In this document: piece by piece, positions 44,262 through 53,479 of the stretch
Position numbering within the stretch: the first letter of the stretch is position 1
Layout of the letters: the number at the start of each line of letters is the position of its first letter
Assembly: GCF_900129755.1 (NCBI RefSeq)
Contig: NZ_FQWT01000004.1
Coordinates: 1 to 64,000 of the forward strand
Source: Chryseobacterium oranimense
GTDB taxonomy: Bacteria > Bacteroidota > Bacteroidia > Flavobacteriales > Weeksellaceae
Direction of reading: 5' to 3'
Length of the DNA: 64,000 nucleotides
Position numbers and translations under genes: made by a program
Notes under the pieces: model-generated
Database searches by the model: none
What the model was told of the DNA's origin: nothing
What the model saw: only the letters and a program-made list of their open reading frames with translations

Positions 44262-44816
44262 ATGACGAAAAACGAAGTGCTGAAAAGCTGGGTAGAACAT
44301 TATTCCGGACCTCTCCTGAAAAGAGCGGTCTATTTACTTTCAAACAAAGAGGAAGCTGAAGATCTGGTACAGGAAGTTTTTTTGGCTGCATTTTCGTCTT
44401 ACGGATCTTTTGAAGGGAAAAGCCAGCCGCTGACCTGGCTGAATGCTATTTTAAACAGGAAAGCTGCAGATTTTTACCGGAAAAAATATAAATCCGAACC
44501 TCAGATCAATCTGGATCATTTTTTTGATGAGACTGGTTCATGGAAAAGTGACAGTGTTTTAAATGACTGGAATGTCTCAGAAAAAGAAACCGAGCTGCTG
44601 GATAATGATGATTTTAATAAAACCCTGGAAGATTGCATTGAGGATTTGCCCGCCAGATGGAAGATTCCACTGAAAATGTATTACCTTCAGGAGAAAAAAG
44701 CACCCGAAGTAAGTCAGGAATTGCAGATTTCTGCGACTAACCTGTGGAAGGTTCTTCAGCGAAGCAGAATGCAGCTGAGGGAATGCCTTGATAATAACTG
44801 GTTTGCCAAACTATAA
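44262..44816 (+). CDS. ECF-type RNA polymerase sigma factor
   Basis: A 184-aa sigma-70 family factor with only regions 2 and 4. Region 2: LLKRAVYLLSNKEEAEDLVQEVFLA, then QPLTWLNAILNRKAADFYRKK. Region 4: LEDCIEDLPARWKIPLKMYYL and the helix-turn-helix APEVSQELQISATNLWKVLQRSR. It is followed 12 bp later by a zinc-finger anti-sigma-like gene, the usual ECF pairing. The neighbours downstream (DUF417 and MsrA-MsrB) suggest oxidant or hypochlorite stress as the signal; this is inference from context. Confidence 0.9.
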   Translation: MTKNEVLKSWVEHYSGPLLKRAVYLLSNKEEAEDLVQEVFLAAFSSYGSFEGKSQPLTWLNAILNRKAADFYRKKYKSEPQINLDHFFDETGSWKSDSVLNDWNVSEKETELLDNDDFNKTLEDCIEDLPARWKIPLKMYYLQEKKAPEVSQELQISATNLWKVLQRSRMQLRECLDNNWFAKL

Positions 44817-44828
44817 CCATACCATAAC

Positions 44829-45101
44829 ATGTTGAGAAAATTAATTCATATTCTGTTCCTGCCATGCAGCAAAGCAACCTTACTGATGGAAAAGAGGAAT
44901 GCACAGCTCATCTCCCGAAAGGAAGACCGGCAGCTTTCCATGCATTTAAAAATCTGCAAGTGGTGCCGGGCTTATGAAGAAAAGCTGAAAATCCTGGATG
45001 ATATTTTAAAAAGAAAACGTTCTCACAAAGAAAATATTGAAATAAATGATTCTGATATTCAGTATTTTAAAAATAAAATTTTAAATAAACTGGATATTTA
45101 A
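44829..45101 (+). CDS. Zinc-finger anti-sigma-like protein
   Basis: A 90-aa protein with an H-x3-C-x2-C motif (HLKICKWC), the zinc-binding core of ZAS anti-sigma factors, preceded by a Cys at residue 13 (LPCSKATLLMEKR). It lacks an obvious membrane segment, so it would be a cytoplasmic redox-sensitive anti-sigma as in RsrA/ChrR-type pairs: oxidation releases zinc and frees the sigma factor. That mechanism is inferred from the motif and position. Confidence 0.75.
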   Translation: MLRKLIHILFLPCSKATLLMEKRNAQLISRKEDRQLSMHLKICKWCRAYEEKLKILDDILKRKRSHKENIEINDSDIQYFKNKILNKLDI

Positions 45102-45120
45102 ATAAAATACTGTCAGGATT

Positions 45121-45146
45121 TTGAAATGGTTCCGACTATACTTTTG
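45121..45146 (+). promoter_or_regulatory. Candidate promoter for DUF417-msrAB
   Basis: TTG (45121-45123), 15 nt, TACTTTTG (45139-45146). The spacing is shorter than usual. If real, the DUF417-msrAB pair has its own housekeeping promoter in addition to any read-through from the sigma gene. Confidence 0.35.
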
Positions 45147-45180
45147 AAAATAATAAAGTATCATTCAAAATCTAAAAGAC

Positions 45181-45630
45181 ATGAACGGAACATCAACCAT
45201 TAACGTTGAATCTGCAACGTACAAATCAGGGTATTATATTTCGCTTTTCGGGGCCGCTTTGATTCTGCTCTGGATCGGGATATTCAAATTTACACCCACA
45301 GAGGCTGCTGCCATCAAACCTTTGGTAGAAAACCATTTTCTTACTTTTTTCGTATATAAAATAGCAGGGATTCAAGCGGTGTCAAATGCTATCGGAGCGA
45401 TAGAAATTATCATTGCATTACTACTGATATTTAGTGTGAAATTTGCATCTCTAAGGAAGTATGCCGCGATCGGGATGATAGTCACCTTTCTGGTAACGCT
45501 GAGCTATCTTTTTACAACCCCCGGAGTCTGGAAAGTTGTAGATGGAGTTCCTGTCACAGATTTCTTTATACTGAAGGATGTGATGCTGTTAGGATTTGGT
45601 TTAATGATCTTACAAAACAATAAAAAGTAA
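45181..45630 (+). CDS. DUF417 membrane protein (RclC/YkgB-like)
   Basis: A 149-aa protein with four membrane segments ([20 protein letters not shown] with the family FKF-TxxEAxxIxPLV sequence, [53 protein letters not shown]). DUF417 includes E. coli RclC, part of the reactive-chlorine-resistance operon. Its stop codon overlaps the ATG of the methionine sulfoxide reductase gene (TAATG), which ties it to repair of oxidised protein. Confidence 0.85.
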   Translation: MNGTSTINVESATYKSGYYISLFGAALILLWIGIFKFTPTEAAAIKPLVENHFLTFFVYKIAGIQAVSNAIGAIEIIIALLLIFSVKFASLRKYAAIGMIVTFLVTLSYLFTTPGVWKVVDGVPVTDFFILKDVMLLGFGLMILQNNKK

Positions 45631-46745
45631 TGGATAAAAAGAAAAAAATGAAAAATATATTTATCGTGCTCGGAATTATTCTGGGTGTCGCAGTTTTTGC
45701 TGCAGGATCGGGACTTTTTAAGAATTCTAAGTCCAAGGAATTAACAAAAGAAAAGGAAAATGAGGAAATTATGGATAATAAAAATGTAAGAGAAATTTAT
45801 TTTGCAGGGGGATGTTTTTGGGGTACGGAACACTTTTTTCAGCAGATTCGAGGGGTTGTAGGAACTGAAGTAGGCTATGCCAACGGAAATACCCAGAATC
45901 CTACTTATGAACAGGTGGTGAGCCATACCACAGGTTTTGCGGAAACAGTGAAAGTAAAATATGATCCTGACCAGGTTGATCTGAAGTTGCTGATTGATCT
46001 TTATTTTAAAACAATTGATCCTACAAGTCTTAACAAACAAGGAAACGACAGGGGAGATCAGTACAGAACGGGAATTTATTTCACAAATAAAAGAGATGAA
46101 ACCGTAGTGAAAAATGAAGTGTCGAAATTGTCTGCCAATTATTCCCAGCCTGTAGTGGTAGAGACTGTTGAACTGAAAAACTTCTATAAAGCAGAAGATT
46201 ATCATCAGGATTACCTGGATAAAAATCCGGGAGGTTACTGCCATATTGAACCGGGACTTTTTGAAATGGCTAAAAATGCCAACCCGCTTCCTGAAACAAA
46301 ATACAAGAAGCAGGACAAAAAAGTGTTAAAAGAAAAACTGACAGCAGAACAGTATAACGTGACTCAGGAAAACGCAACGGAAAGACCTTTCCAAAATGAA
46401 TACTGGGATGAAACACGTGAAGGAATTTATGTAGATATCACAACAGGGGAACCTTTATTTATTTCTACCGATAAATTCGAATCTGGTTGCGGATGGCCAA
46501 GCTTCTCAAAACCGATCACCAAAAAACTGATCGAAGAGAAAATGGATAAATCTGCAGGAATGGTAAGAGTTGAAGTAAGAAGCAAAACCGGAGACGCCCA
46601 CCTTGGACATGTTTTCACAGACGGTCCTGCTGATAAAGGAGGACTTAGATATTGTATCAACAGTGCATCGCTGAAGTTTATACCGAAAGCAGAAATGGAG
46701 AAAAAAGGCTACGGAGATTATATCTCTTTGCTGGATAAAAAGTAA
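45630..46745 (+). CDS. msrAB: Methionine sulfoxide reductase MsrA-MsrB fusion, membrane-anchored
   Basis: A 371-aa bifunctional enzyme. One N-terminal hydrophobic segment ([18 protein letters not shown]) suggests secretion or anchoring to the periplasmic side. MsrA: GGCFWG with catalytic C62, then GYANG and [14 protein letters not shown]. Msr[21 protein letters not shown] and [11 protein letters not shown] with catalytic C342. The zinc CxxC pairs of some MsrB proteins are absent, as in many fusion forms. It reduces both S- and R-methionine sulfoxides, repairing proteins after hypochlorite or peroxide damage. The start overlaps the DUF417 stop. Confidence 0.93.
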   Translation: MDKKKKMKNIFIVLGIILGVAVFAAGSGLFKNSKSKELTKEKENEEIMDNKNVREIYFAGGCFWGTEHFFQQIRGVVGTEVGYANGNTQNPTYEQVVSHTTGFAETVKVKYDPDQVDLKLLIDLYFKTIDPTSLNKQGNDRGDQYRTGIYFTNKRDETVVKNEVSKLSANYSQPVVVETVELKNFYKAEDYHQDYLDKNPGGYCHIEPGLFEMAKNANPLPETKYKKQDKKVLKEKLTAEQYNVTQENATERPFQNEYWDETREGIYVDITTGEPLFISTDKFESGCGWPSFSKPITKKLIEEKMDKSAGMVRVEVRSKTGDAHLGHVFTDGPADKGGLRYCINSASLKFIPKAEMEKKGYGDYISLLDKK

Positions 46746-46753
46746 TATGAAGG

Positions 46754-46783
46754 AAGACCGCTGAAAAGCGGTCTTTGTTTTGC
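46754..46783 (+). terminator. msrAB terminator
   Basis: AAGACCGCT / AGCGGTCTT stem with a GAAA tetraloop, then TTGTTTTG. Confidence 0.9.
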
Positions 46784-46853
46784 CTAGGATAAAATAAATA
46801 TAAAACTCTCCCGCAGATTTGTAGATGAAGCAGTTGTTTGTGTTTTATTAATT

Positions 46854-46886
46854 AAACCTTATAGGTTTCTAAAACCTATAAGGTTT
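46854..46886. repeat. Perfect 15-bp palindromic hairpin (REP-like)
   Basis: AAACCTTATAGGTTT, CTA, AAACCTATAAGGTTT. Each arm is itself nearly palindromic. It lies between convergent genes and could serve as a transcription end for both strands. Confidence 0.75.
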
Positions 46887-46931
46887 ATTGTATAATTAAT
46901 AACCAAGACAGGCTCCAAAATAAAAGACCTT

Positions 46932-47555
46932 TTAGTACTGAATTTGAAATCTTTCTTTTATACTGAGCATTGAAAAATTCAAAAGGAACAGAAATCCAAA
47001 GATAACATAAAATGACTGTTTGGGAAGGTTCTTTACAAGGTTTTCAAGATCAGAAAAATTGATGTGATCTCTTATTTCATGATATTCGCCTCCAACCGTA
47101 CATCCAGCACTGGAATAAATATCTTTATTAGGATCTTTATAAAAATGAACGGCAAAAAAATGACCGGTTTTTCCTACATCAACACCAAAGGTTTCCTGTT
47201 GGGCAAGTTCCATAGTACTCATTAATGATATGAAATCCTGGTAACTGTTATGATCATTAATAATAAATTCAATTCCCGTCTCTTTTTCATTTCTAGCCTG
47301 GAGTTTTTTCAATTCTAAAACATAATATTGCTGGTTTTGAATAGCTGTATTAGGTTTTACTACAATTTTTTTGTAGTTCCAATTCCTGTAAGGCTCAAGC
47401 GTATTGTCTAAAGTATCATTGTATTTATGTTTTGCCGGAATTCCCAAATCCATCACCGTATATTGTGGATGAACTCTCTTATTTCCATAATACCAGAACA
47501 GCAGCGGAATGAGTACAGCGCTGATCAGTCCCGGCAAATAATAAATTTTTTTCAT
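46932..47555 (-). CDS. Hypothetical membrane protein with two terminal membrane segments
   Basis: A 207-aa protein with hydrophobic segments at both ends (YYLPGLISAVLIPLLFWYYG and FYVIFGFLFLLNFSML) and a periplasmic core of about 150 residues containing one Cys (SSAGCTVGGEY). No family recognised. It follows the ABC-transporter permease gene on the same strand after about 160 bp; a link to it is possible but not shown. Confidence 0.65.
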   Translation of the reverse strand: MKKIYYLPGLISAVLIPLLFWYYGNKRVHPQYTVMDLGIPAKHKYNDTLDNTLEPYRNWNYKKIVVKPNTAIQNQQYYVLELKKLQARNEKETGIEFIINDHNSYQDFISLMSTMELAQQETFGVDVGKTGHFFAVHFYKDPNKDIYSSAGCTVGGEYHEIRDHINFSDLENLVKNLPKQSFYVIFGFLFLLNFSMLSIKERFQIQY

Positions 47556-47712
47556 TTCTGTCCTTTTGATAAAATTAACGAAAAATCGAATACCTGAACA
47601 AGGAAGAATTCATTTTTAACATGATGTATCTGTTAAAAACAAAAAAGTGATCCTATGGACCACTTAATCTTTAAATTTTTTAATCTTTGAATATTTAAAT
47701 TAAATTGTAAAT

Positions 47713-48558
47713 CTACCAATCCCTTTTTCTCAATATCCAGTAAGAGCCCGCAATAAAGATCACAGACCAGATGATACAGGCGATCATACTTTCTGTAGGA
47801 TAGTGAGCTTCATACTTTACGCCCATTACTTTAACAAGATTCAGACGCATTAAAGGATTGGGGATTAGATTAGACATGCTTTCCAAAGGTAAAAGGTTGG
47901 TAATGAAAAAATCATTTTCAAGGACTGCTTTTCTCTGCTCTCCCTGCATTCCGCTTAGTTTCTGGTAAGCCTCAATCCCTGTTAAAATCTTTTCAGCCAC
48001 CCAATAAGCAAAGAAACCAAGGAATACAAACATGGATTTTCTCAGCAATACCGAAAGGAACATCAGAAAAGAGAAGAATGTAAATAGTTTCACAAAATAA
48101 TTTACGATATAATAAACCTCCTCATACGTTTTTGCAGGATCGGTTACTTTGGAATATTGATGGCCCAAAAACATCGTGATGATAAACACAATCAGTGTAG
48201 AAACAGTCGTAAAAATGGTGATCGTTAAAAGTTTTGATCCTATAAATTCCTTCCTGCTCAGTCCGTCGATGGTGTTTTGCTTAAACATCCTGTTGGTGAA
48301 TTCCTGGGAGATTGAAAAAACAATGATCAGCCCCAGGAAAATTTTCAGCAGGGCAACAATCCATGTGGTGAAGTTCCATATTTCAGGGAAATTATAAATT
48401 CCCTGTTCCTTCAGATTGATGGTTCCTCCGAAAACATCCAGATCTACCAGCCCGATAAACAAAAGAGCAATCAGAATAGCAAAATAAAGGATGGTGAAAA
48501 TCTTGAACGGTCTGTAGTTCAGATTTTTATAATATTCTAGTTTGAGTAATTTAAGCAT
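47713..48558 (-). CDS. ABC transporter permease (ABC-2 type)
   Basis: A 281-aa protein with six hydrophobic segments (ILYFAILIALLFIGL, IVALLKIFLGLIIVFSI, LTITIFTTVSTLIVFIITMF, LFTFFSFLMFLSVLL, FVFLGFFAYWVAE, IACIIWSVIFIAGSYWIL). This is the topology of ABC-2/CcmB-like export permeases such as those of NatA/NatB or lantibiotic-immunity type. Its start overlaps the ATPase gene by 8 bp. Substrate unknown. Confidence 0.85.
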   Translation of the reverse strand: MLKLLKLEYYKNLNYRPFKIFTILYFAILIALLFIGLVDLDVFGGTINLKEQGIYNFPEIWNFTTWIVALLKIFLGLIIVFSISQEFTNRMFKQNTIDGLSRKEFIGSKLLTITIFTTVSTLIVFIITMFLGHQYSKVTDPAKTYEEVYYIVNYFVKLFTFFSFLMFLSVLLRKSMFVFLGFFAYWVAEKILTGIEAYQKLSGMQGEQRKAVLENDFFITNLLPLESMSNLIPNPLMRLNLVKVMGVKYEAHYPTESMIACIIWSVIFIAGSYWILRKRDW

Positions 48559-49462
48559 GGGTATTCGTGTTTTTTACAAGTTCAAGGAATTGGGTCTCTA
48601 AGGACAGCTTTTTCTTTGTTAAATGAGAAAGATAGATTCCCTTTTCGGCAAGTTTCTGGTTTAATGTCGAAGCAGATACCGAAGCATCCTCACGAATCTG
48701 GGCTTTAATGATCTCACCTTCGGTTTTCACGGCGCTGAACCACTGAAGTTCTTGCAGAGCATTTAAAAGCAGCGTGTTGTTATCGGCTTTTAATTCAAAA
48801 TACCCGTTATTGGCAGTCATCTCATCCACTCTTCCGCTGTAGATGGCATTTCCTTCTTTCAAAACAATAACGTGGCTGCAGATCTTTTCAATTTCGTCCA
48901 GAAGGTGGCTGGCAATGATAATCGTAATGCCCTGTCTGGCAATATTGCTGATAATATCCCGGATCTGGATAATTCCTTCCGGATCCAGACCATTGGTAGG
49001 CTCATCAAGGATCATCACCTCCGGATTGTTCAGCATGGCAGATGCGATGGACAGACGTTGCTTCATTCCCAGAGAATAGGTTTTGAAAGCATCTTTTTTT
49101 CTTTCCAGCAGGCCGACTGTTTTTAGAACTTCGTCAATCCTTGTATAAGGAGTTCCTTTAATCTCAGCTACTATCTTAAGATTGGTTTCGGCATCCAGAT
49201 AAGGATAAAAATTGGGCTGCTCAATAATAGCTCCTATTTTTTTCAGGGTTTCCGGATCCGTCCCTTTTTTACCAAACCAGTACCAGTCTCCGCTGGTTGG
49301 GTTGATCGTGGACAGCAGCATTCCGAATGTCGTTGACTTCCCGCTTCCGTTGGGACCTAATAAACCATACACATTTCCTCTTTCTACATCAAAGGAAATA
49401 TTATTTACCACAGTCCTTTTGAATTTTTTGGTTAAATTCTTTACTGACAAAATTTTTTCCAT
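48551..49462 (-). CDS. ABC transporter ATP-binding protein
   Basis: A 303-aa ABC ATPase. Walker A GPNGSGKS (36-43), signature YSLGMKQRLSIASAM, Walker B VMILDEPTNGLDP, switch His in IIIASHLLDE, plus an 80-residue C-terminal extension (LQELQWFSAVKTEGEI onward) typical of export-type transporters with ABC-2 permeases. The ATG at 49462 is chosen because MEKILSVKNLTKKF is the standard opening; the longer frame upstream is not conserved-looking. It forms a two-gene unit with the permease. Confidence 0.92.
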   Translation of the reverse strand: MEKILSVKNLTKKFKRTVVNNISFDVERGNVYGLLGPNGSGKSTTFGMLLSTINPTSGDWYWFGKKGTDPETLKKIGAIIEQPNFYPYLDAETNLKIVAEIKGTPYTRIDEVLKTVGLLERKKDAFKTYSLGMKQRLSIASAMLNNPEVMILDEPTNGLDPEGIIQIRDIISNIARQGITIIIASHLLDEIEKICSHVIVLKEGNAIYSGRVDEMTANNGYFELKADNNTLLLNALQELQWFSAVKTEGEIIKAQIREDASVSASTLNQKLAEKGIYLSHLTKKKLSLETQFLELVKNTNTHA

Positions 49463-49640
49463 GTAATTTGTTTTACATAGTAGTAGTCTGTATAACTGAA
49501 GAATTGTTACAACCCCTGTTTTATTCTGATTCATTAAAATACAGTGGAATGTAATAATGATCAGCCTGTTATTGTCTTAAGGGTGTAACTATTTCCCCGG
49601 AACAGAGACCCATTAAAAAACAATTACTTAAAAAATAACT

Positions 49641-50636
49641 ATGAATACCCTTAAATGGATAAAAAGAATACTGATGGCCTTGCTATTAATCATCTTCCTT
49701 TTGTTGATGGCCGGATTTGTTTTTGAAAGAATATCCCGTTCAATAGCTGAAAAAATAAAGCCTGACGGACAGTTCGCAGAAGTTGAAAACCATAAGATGC
49801 ATTACCTGCAACAAGGGAAAGGAGGTCCTACAGTAGTTTTTGAAACCGCTTTCGATCCTGCGGGGCATTTACAGTGGTATCATATTCAGCAGAATCTTCC
49901 GAAATCCTATACCACATTTTCCTATGACAGGTCAGGAATTTTATGGAGTGAAAGAGGAGCAAATCCCAAAACAGGCGAGAAAATGGCCGAAGAACTTCAT
50001 ACACTTCTGGAAAAATCCAAAGCTCCCAAACCTTACATCCTGGTTGGGCATTCTTTCGGAGGAATGCTTACCCGTTTTTTTGTTCAGAAATATCCAAAAG
50101 ACGTTGCTGGAGTGATCCTGGTAGACAGCCAGTATCCTGCTGATGAAAAATACCTGTCCCCGCAATTATATAAAATGGTGAATCAGGGCCTGCCGGGCGG
50201 GTTTTTAAAATTTGCCAATACATTCGGGGCAGCAAGGCTGATGTTTAAAAATATGTTTCCCGAAAATAATCAATATCAATATCAGAATTCTGTGATGCCG
50301 GCCCTGCTTTACAAAAGTGCCGATGCTACCCTGGAAGAGCAGGATCACATGAAATCTGTTAAAACAGAGGCAGCGGCCATCAATACCTTTGGCTCTGTTC
50401 CTTTGTATGTTATTACGGCAGGAGATAAAACAAAATATGACAGTTTCATTAAAGATCAGAAAATAAAAAATGAAATGCTGGGGGCATGGGACAAAATGCA
50501 GAAAGATTTGCTGAATTTATCCACCGACAGCAAACAGATTATAGCTGAAAAAAGTGGTCATTACATCAATCAGGACCAGCCGGAAGTGATAGAAAAAGCG
50601 GTAAATGATATGGTTGAAAAAGTTTCCGTTCAATAA
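49641..50636 (+). CDS. Membrane-anchored alpha/beta hydrolase
   Basis: A 331-aa protein. A membrane segment at about residues 10-26 is followed by an alpha/beta-hydrolase domain with the nucleophile elbow GHSFGG (Ser138), SYDRSGILWSE before it, and VILVDSQYP after. The acid and the final His (SGHYINQDQPE) are present. Likely a periplasm-facing esterase or lipase; no substrate can be inferred. Monocistronic and divergent from the ABC transporter. Confidence 0.82.
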   Translation: MNTLKWIKRILMALLLIIFLLLMAGFVFERISRSIAEKIKPDGQFAEVENHKMHYLQQGKGGPTVVFETAFDPAGHLQWYHIQQNLPKSYTTFSYDRSGILWSERGANPKTGEKMAEELHTLLEKSKAPKPYILVGHSFGGMLTRFFVQKYPKDVAGVILVDSQYPADEKYLSPQLYKMVNQGLPGGFLKFANTFGAARLMFKNMFPENNQYQYQNSVMPALLYKSADATLEEQDHMKSVKTEAAAINTFGSVPLYVITAGDKTKYDSFIKDQKIKNEMLGAWDKMQKDLLNLSTDSKQIIAEKSGHYINQDQPEVIEKAVNDMVEKVSVQ

Positions 50637-50760
50637 AGAACTCCCGGCATAGACTTCTGTTTTTTGACAGCTTTGGTGGAATATGAATATTTATTTTACC
50701 ATATTTTCAATAGATTTATAAGATTAAAATATTAAATTTGATTGAATTAATCGGTAGTTT

Positions 50761-52122
50761 ATGAAGTTAATTGAGTTAGCCAAAGAGCTGAATGTTTCCG
50801 CAGAAGCCATCAAGCAGTTTATCCAGGATTTTGACCTTGAGCTTGGTGAGTGTATCAGTACCAATTTTGAAGTAAAAGAAGATTTTGAAAAATTTGCCCG
50901 CGAGAATATGGATTTTTTAAAGCTTTATGAAGAGGATCTGGACAAAAATAAAACCGTGGAGCAGATTGCAGAAGTGATCAATCAGCCTAAGGATAAAGTG
51001 GAAAAAGCCATCAAGGAAACCAATCCCAATATTTTTGATAACGGATTTTTCCGCTCATCGATCTCAAGCTATGGTATCGATAATAAACTAGGTGGAAATT
51101 ATCAGTTTGTCTATGATTATTTCGGACAGAAAACCAGCCTGAAGTATAGAGACTTTATTGGCTACAGGGATTTGTTCTTTTACATATCAGGCGTTTTGGA
51201 GCCCTTCCTGAACCCTCAGCAGATCAAAGACTGGGGAATTCACAAACCTGCGGGAATTGTCCTGTATGGACCTCCGGGAAGCGGGAAAATCTTCTGGGCA
51301 ACAAAAATTGCAGAGATTATCGGGTATCAATTTAAAGAAGTCAAAAAACATTATCTGGGAACCTCTTTCATAGACGGCAATAAAACCAATTTCAATGATT
51401 TTCTGCTTACTATGATGAAAGAAGAGAAAGTGCTGCTTTTCCTTGATGATTTTGATGAGATCATGATGGAAAGAAGGGCAGAAACAGACCTTGCTTCCTG
51501 CAATCTGGAAACCCAGGAACTGATTCTTCATTACATCGGCAAATTTGAAAAAGAAGAATTGCTGATGGTAGGTTCCGCCAATTCTGTTTCGGAGATAGAT
51601 GAAGAAATTCTTGCTCCGGGAAGATTTGATGTGATGATCCCGATATTCCCACCCAATGCAGCAGAACGTTCTGAAATTATTCTGTACGCGATGACCAAAG
51701 AGCTTGAAGAAGATTCCCTGCTTTATAAAATTCTTAAAAAGAACAAAGCTGATAAGGTTCCGTTCTGGCATGAAGTATCGTCTAAAATGAAGGCATTCAG
51801 CAATACAATGCTGATTGATTTTACACAGAGCCTTAAAAAACGTCTTAAAAATCAGTACCAGCGAACCCGAAATGAAAATATTAAGATTGATCAGCAACTT
51901 TTAGATGCAGCGTTAAGAGACGCAGCCGGAAAACTTACCGAAGAATACCTGGATCAGGTTGCAAGATTCCTGGCAGATACAATCATCAATAATTTCGATG
52001 AATTTAAATTCAGAATCCAGGCCCTGAAAAAAGAACTGGATACTTACAAAGCCGTTGAAGAGCCGCGAAGAGCAATCGGATTCCAGCATAATGAGGAAGA
52101 GGACGGTAAGTCACAAGGGTAA
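50761..52122 (+). CDS. AAA-family ATPase with N-terminal IF2-N-like helices
   Basis: A 453-aa ATPase. The first 100 residues hold two similar small helical units (IELAKELNVSAEAIKQFIQ and TVEQIAEVINQPKDKVEKAI) like the IF2 N-terminal domain. The AAA core begins about residue 130: Walker A GPPGSGKI (170-177; the usual Thr/Ser is Ile177), Walker B VLLFLDDFDEI, sensor-like VGSANS and the arginine-finger region LAPGRFDVMI, all in Cdc48/FtsH-like order. No protease or membrane domain follows. A soluble unfoldase or remodelling role is inferred; the Walker A change may weaken nucleotide hydrolysis. Confidence 0.75.
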   Translation: MKLIELAKELNVSAEAIKQFIQDFDLELGECISTNFEVKEDFEKFARENMDFLKLYEEDLDKNKTVEQIAEVINQPKDKVEKAIKETNPNIFDNGFFRSSISSYGIDNKLGGNYQFVYDYFGQKTSLKYRDFIGYRDLFFYISGVLEPFLNPQQIKDWGIHKPAGIVLYGPPGSGKIFWATKIAEIIGYQFKEVKKHYLGTSFIDGNKTNFNDFLLTMMKEEKVLLFLDDFDEIMMERRAETDLASCNLETQELILHYIGKFEKEELLMVGSANSVSEIDEEILAPGRFDVMIPIFPPNAAERSEIILYAMTKELEEDSLLYKILKKNKADKVPFWHEVSSKMKAFSNTMLIDFTQSLKKRLKNQYQRTRNENIKIDQQLLDAALRDAAGKLTEEYLDQVARFLADTIINNFDEFKFRIQALKKELDTYKAVEEPRRAIGFQHNEEEDGKSQG

Positions 52123-52355
52123 CGTAGTGGCTGGTTACGAGATTCGAGATGCGGGGTTTGTATGGAGAGTTAGAGTATTTTAATGTATGAATGAAACTTT
52201 GTAACACTATAAATAACTTTTATAATGACCAAGTTTAAACTTGTACCTGCATCTTACATCTACTATCTAAAAACCTCCAGTCTGAAATCTGATATCTAGC
52301 ATCTGACATCTACATCATCATCAATACATCAATACCTTTTACATTTTACAAAAAA

Positions 52356-53474
52356 ATGAACAGCATTTGGGAACTGGAAACCTTTTACAGGAAAAGAGAT
52401 ATTGTTATTATCGGTGCCGGATTTTCCGGGCTTTGGACAGCCATATCCATTAAAGAAAAATATCCGCAAAAGACTGTTCTGATCATTGAAAGAAATACCA
52501 TTCCGTTAGGCGCTTCAACCAGGAATGCGGGTTTTGCATGTTTTGGAAGCCTGACAGAAGTAATTGCTGATTCCCAGAAAATGGGATGGGAAAAGACACT
52601 CGAATTGGTTAAAATGAGATTCGAAGGACTTCAAAAAATCAGAACCTGTTTCAAGAGTAACGAAATAGATTTTGAATTAAGTGGCGGATACGAAATTTTA
52701 AATAACAGTGAACCCCTGCAACATTTAGATGCTGTAAATGAAAAGCTGAGAACCATAACAGGCCTTGAGCGAACCTATGTCCTTAACCAGAAAAAAATAA
52801 CAGAATTCGGTCTCGGAAAATCTGAATTTTTGATTGAAAATCCCTGTGAGGGAAGTCTGCATTCAGGGAAACTGCTTCAGAAACTCCTTGAAAAATGCCA
52901 TTAGCTGAAAATCGAATTTCTTTTTGGAACCGATGTGAAAACGATTGATGAAAATCCGGATGAAATAAAGATCCATATTTCAGAAAATCTTGCTGTGGAG
53001 GCTGATAAAATAATTTACTGCACGAACGCATTCAGTTCAAAATTTCTTGAAAAAGAGGAAATTATTCCTGCACGCGGACAGATTCTCCTGACAGAACCTA
53101 TTGACGGACTGAAACTCAGAGGAACCTTCCATTATGATGAAGGATTTTATTATTTCAGGAATCTGGACAACAGAGTTCTCCTGGGTGGCGGACGAAATCA
53201 GGATTTTAAAACTGAAGAAACAACGGATTTCGAAACCACAGAATTTCTGCAGAAACATTTGGAAAATTTTTTACGGGAAGTCATTTTGCCCGGACAGGAC
53301 TTTAAGATTGCGCTTCGCTGGTCAGGAATAATGGCAATAGGTTCAGAAAAAACGCCGATTGTAAAACAAATTTCGGAAAGACAGTTTTGTGCCGTAAGAC
53401 TTTCAGGAATGGGCGTTGCTTTAGCTCCGAAGATTGGTGAAATGATGGCTGAAATGATATCGATACTTATCTAA
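52356..53474 (+). pseudogene. FAD-dependent amino-acid oxidoreductase (DadA-like), broken by an in-frame TAG
   Basis: A 373-codon frame of the D-amino-acid dehydrogenase/glycine-oxidase family, interrupted once by TAG at 52902-52904. The first half has the FAD-binding IIGAGFSGLW (GxGxxG at 20-25) and IIERNTIPLGASTRNAGFA; the second half resumes directly in the same frame (LKIEFLFGTDVKT) with IPARGQILLTEP, LGGGRNQDF and RLSGMGVALAP. Everything else is intact, so a single CAG-to-TAG change is the simplest explanation. The two pieces are unlikely to work as separate proteins. The gene after it begins 6 bp past the stop and may have lost expression through polarity. Confidence 0.88.
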
Positions 53475-53479
53475 TACCC

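Noticed and set aside
52935-53474. The second half of the FAD oxidoreductase as a separate gene
   Set aside because: It is in the same frame as the first half and lacks its own FAD-binding N-terminus; a single TAG separates them.
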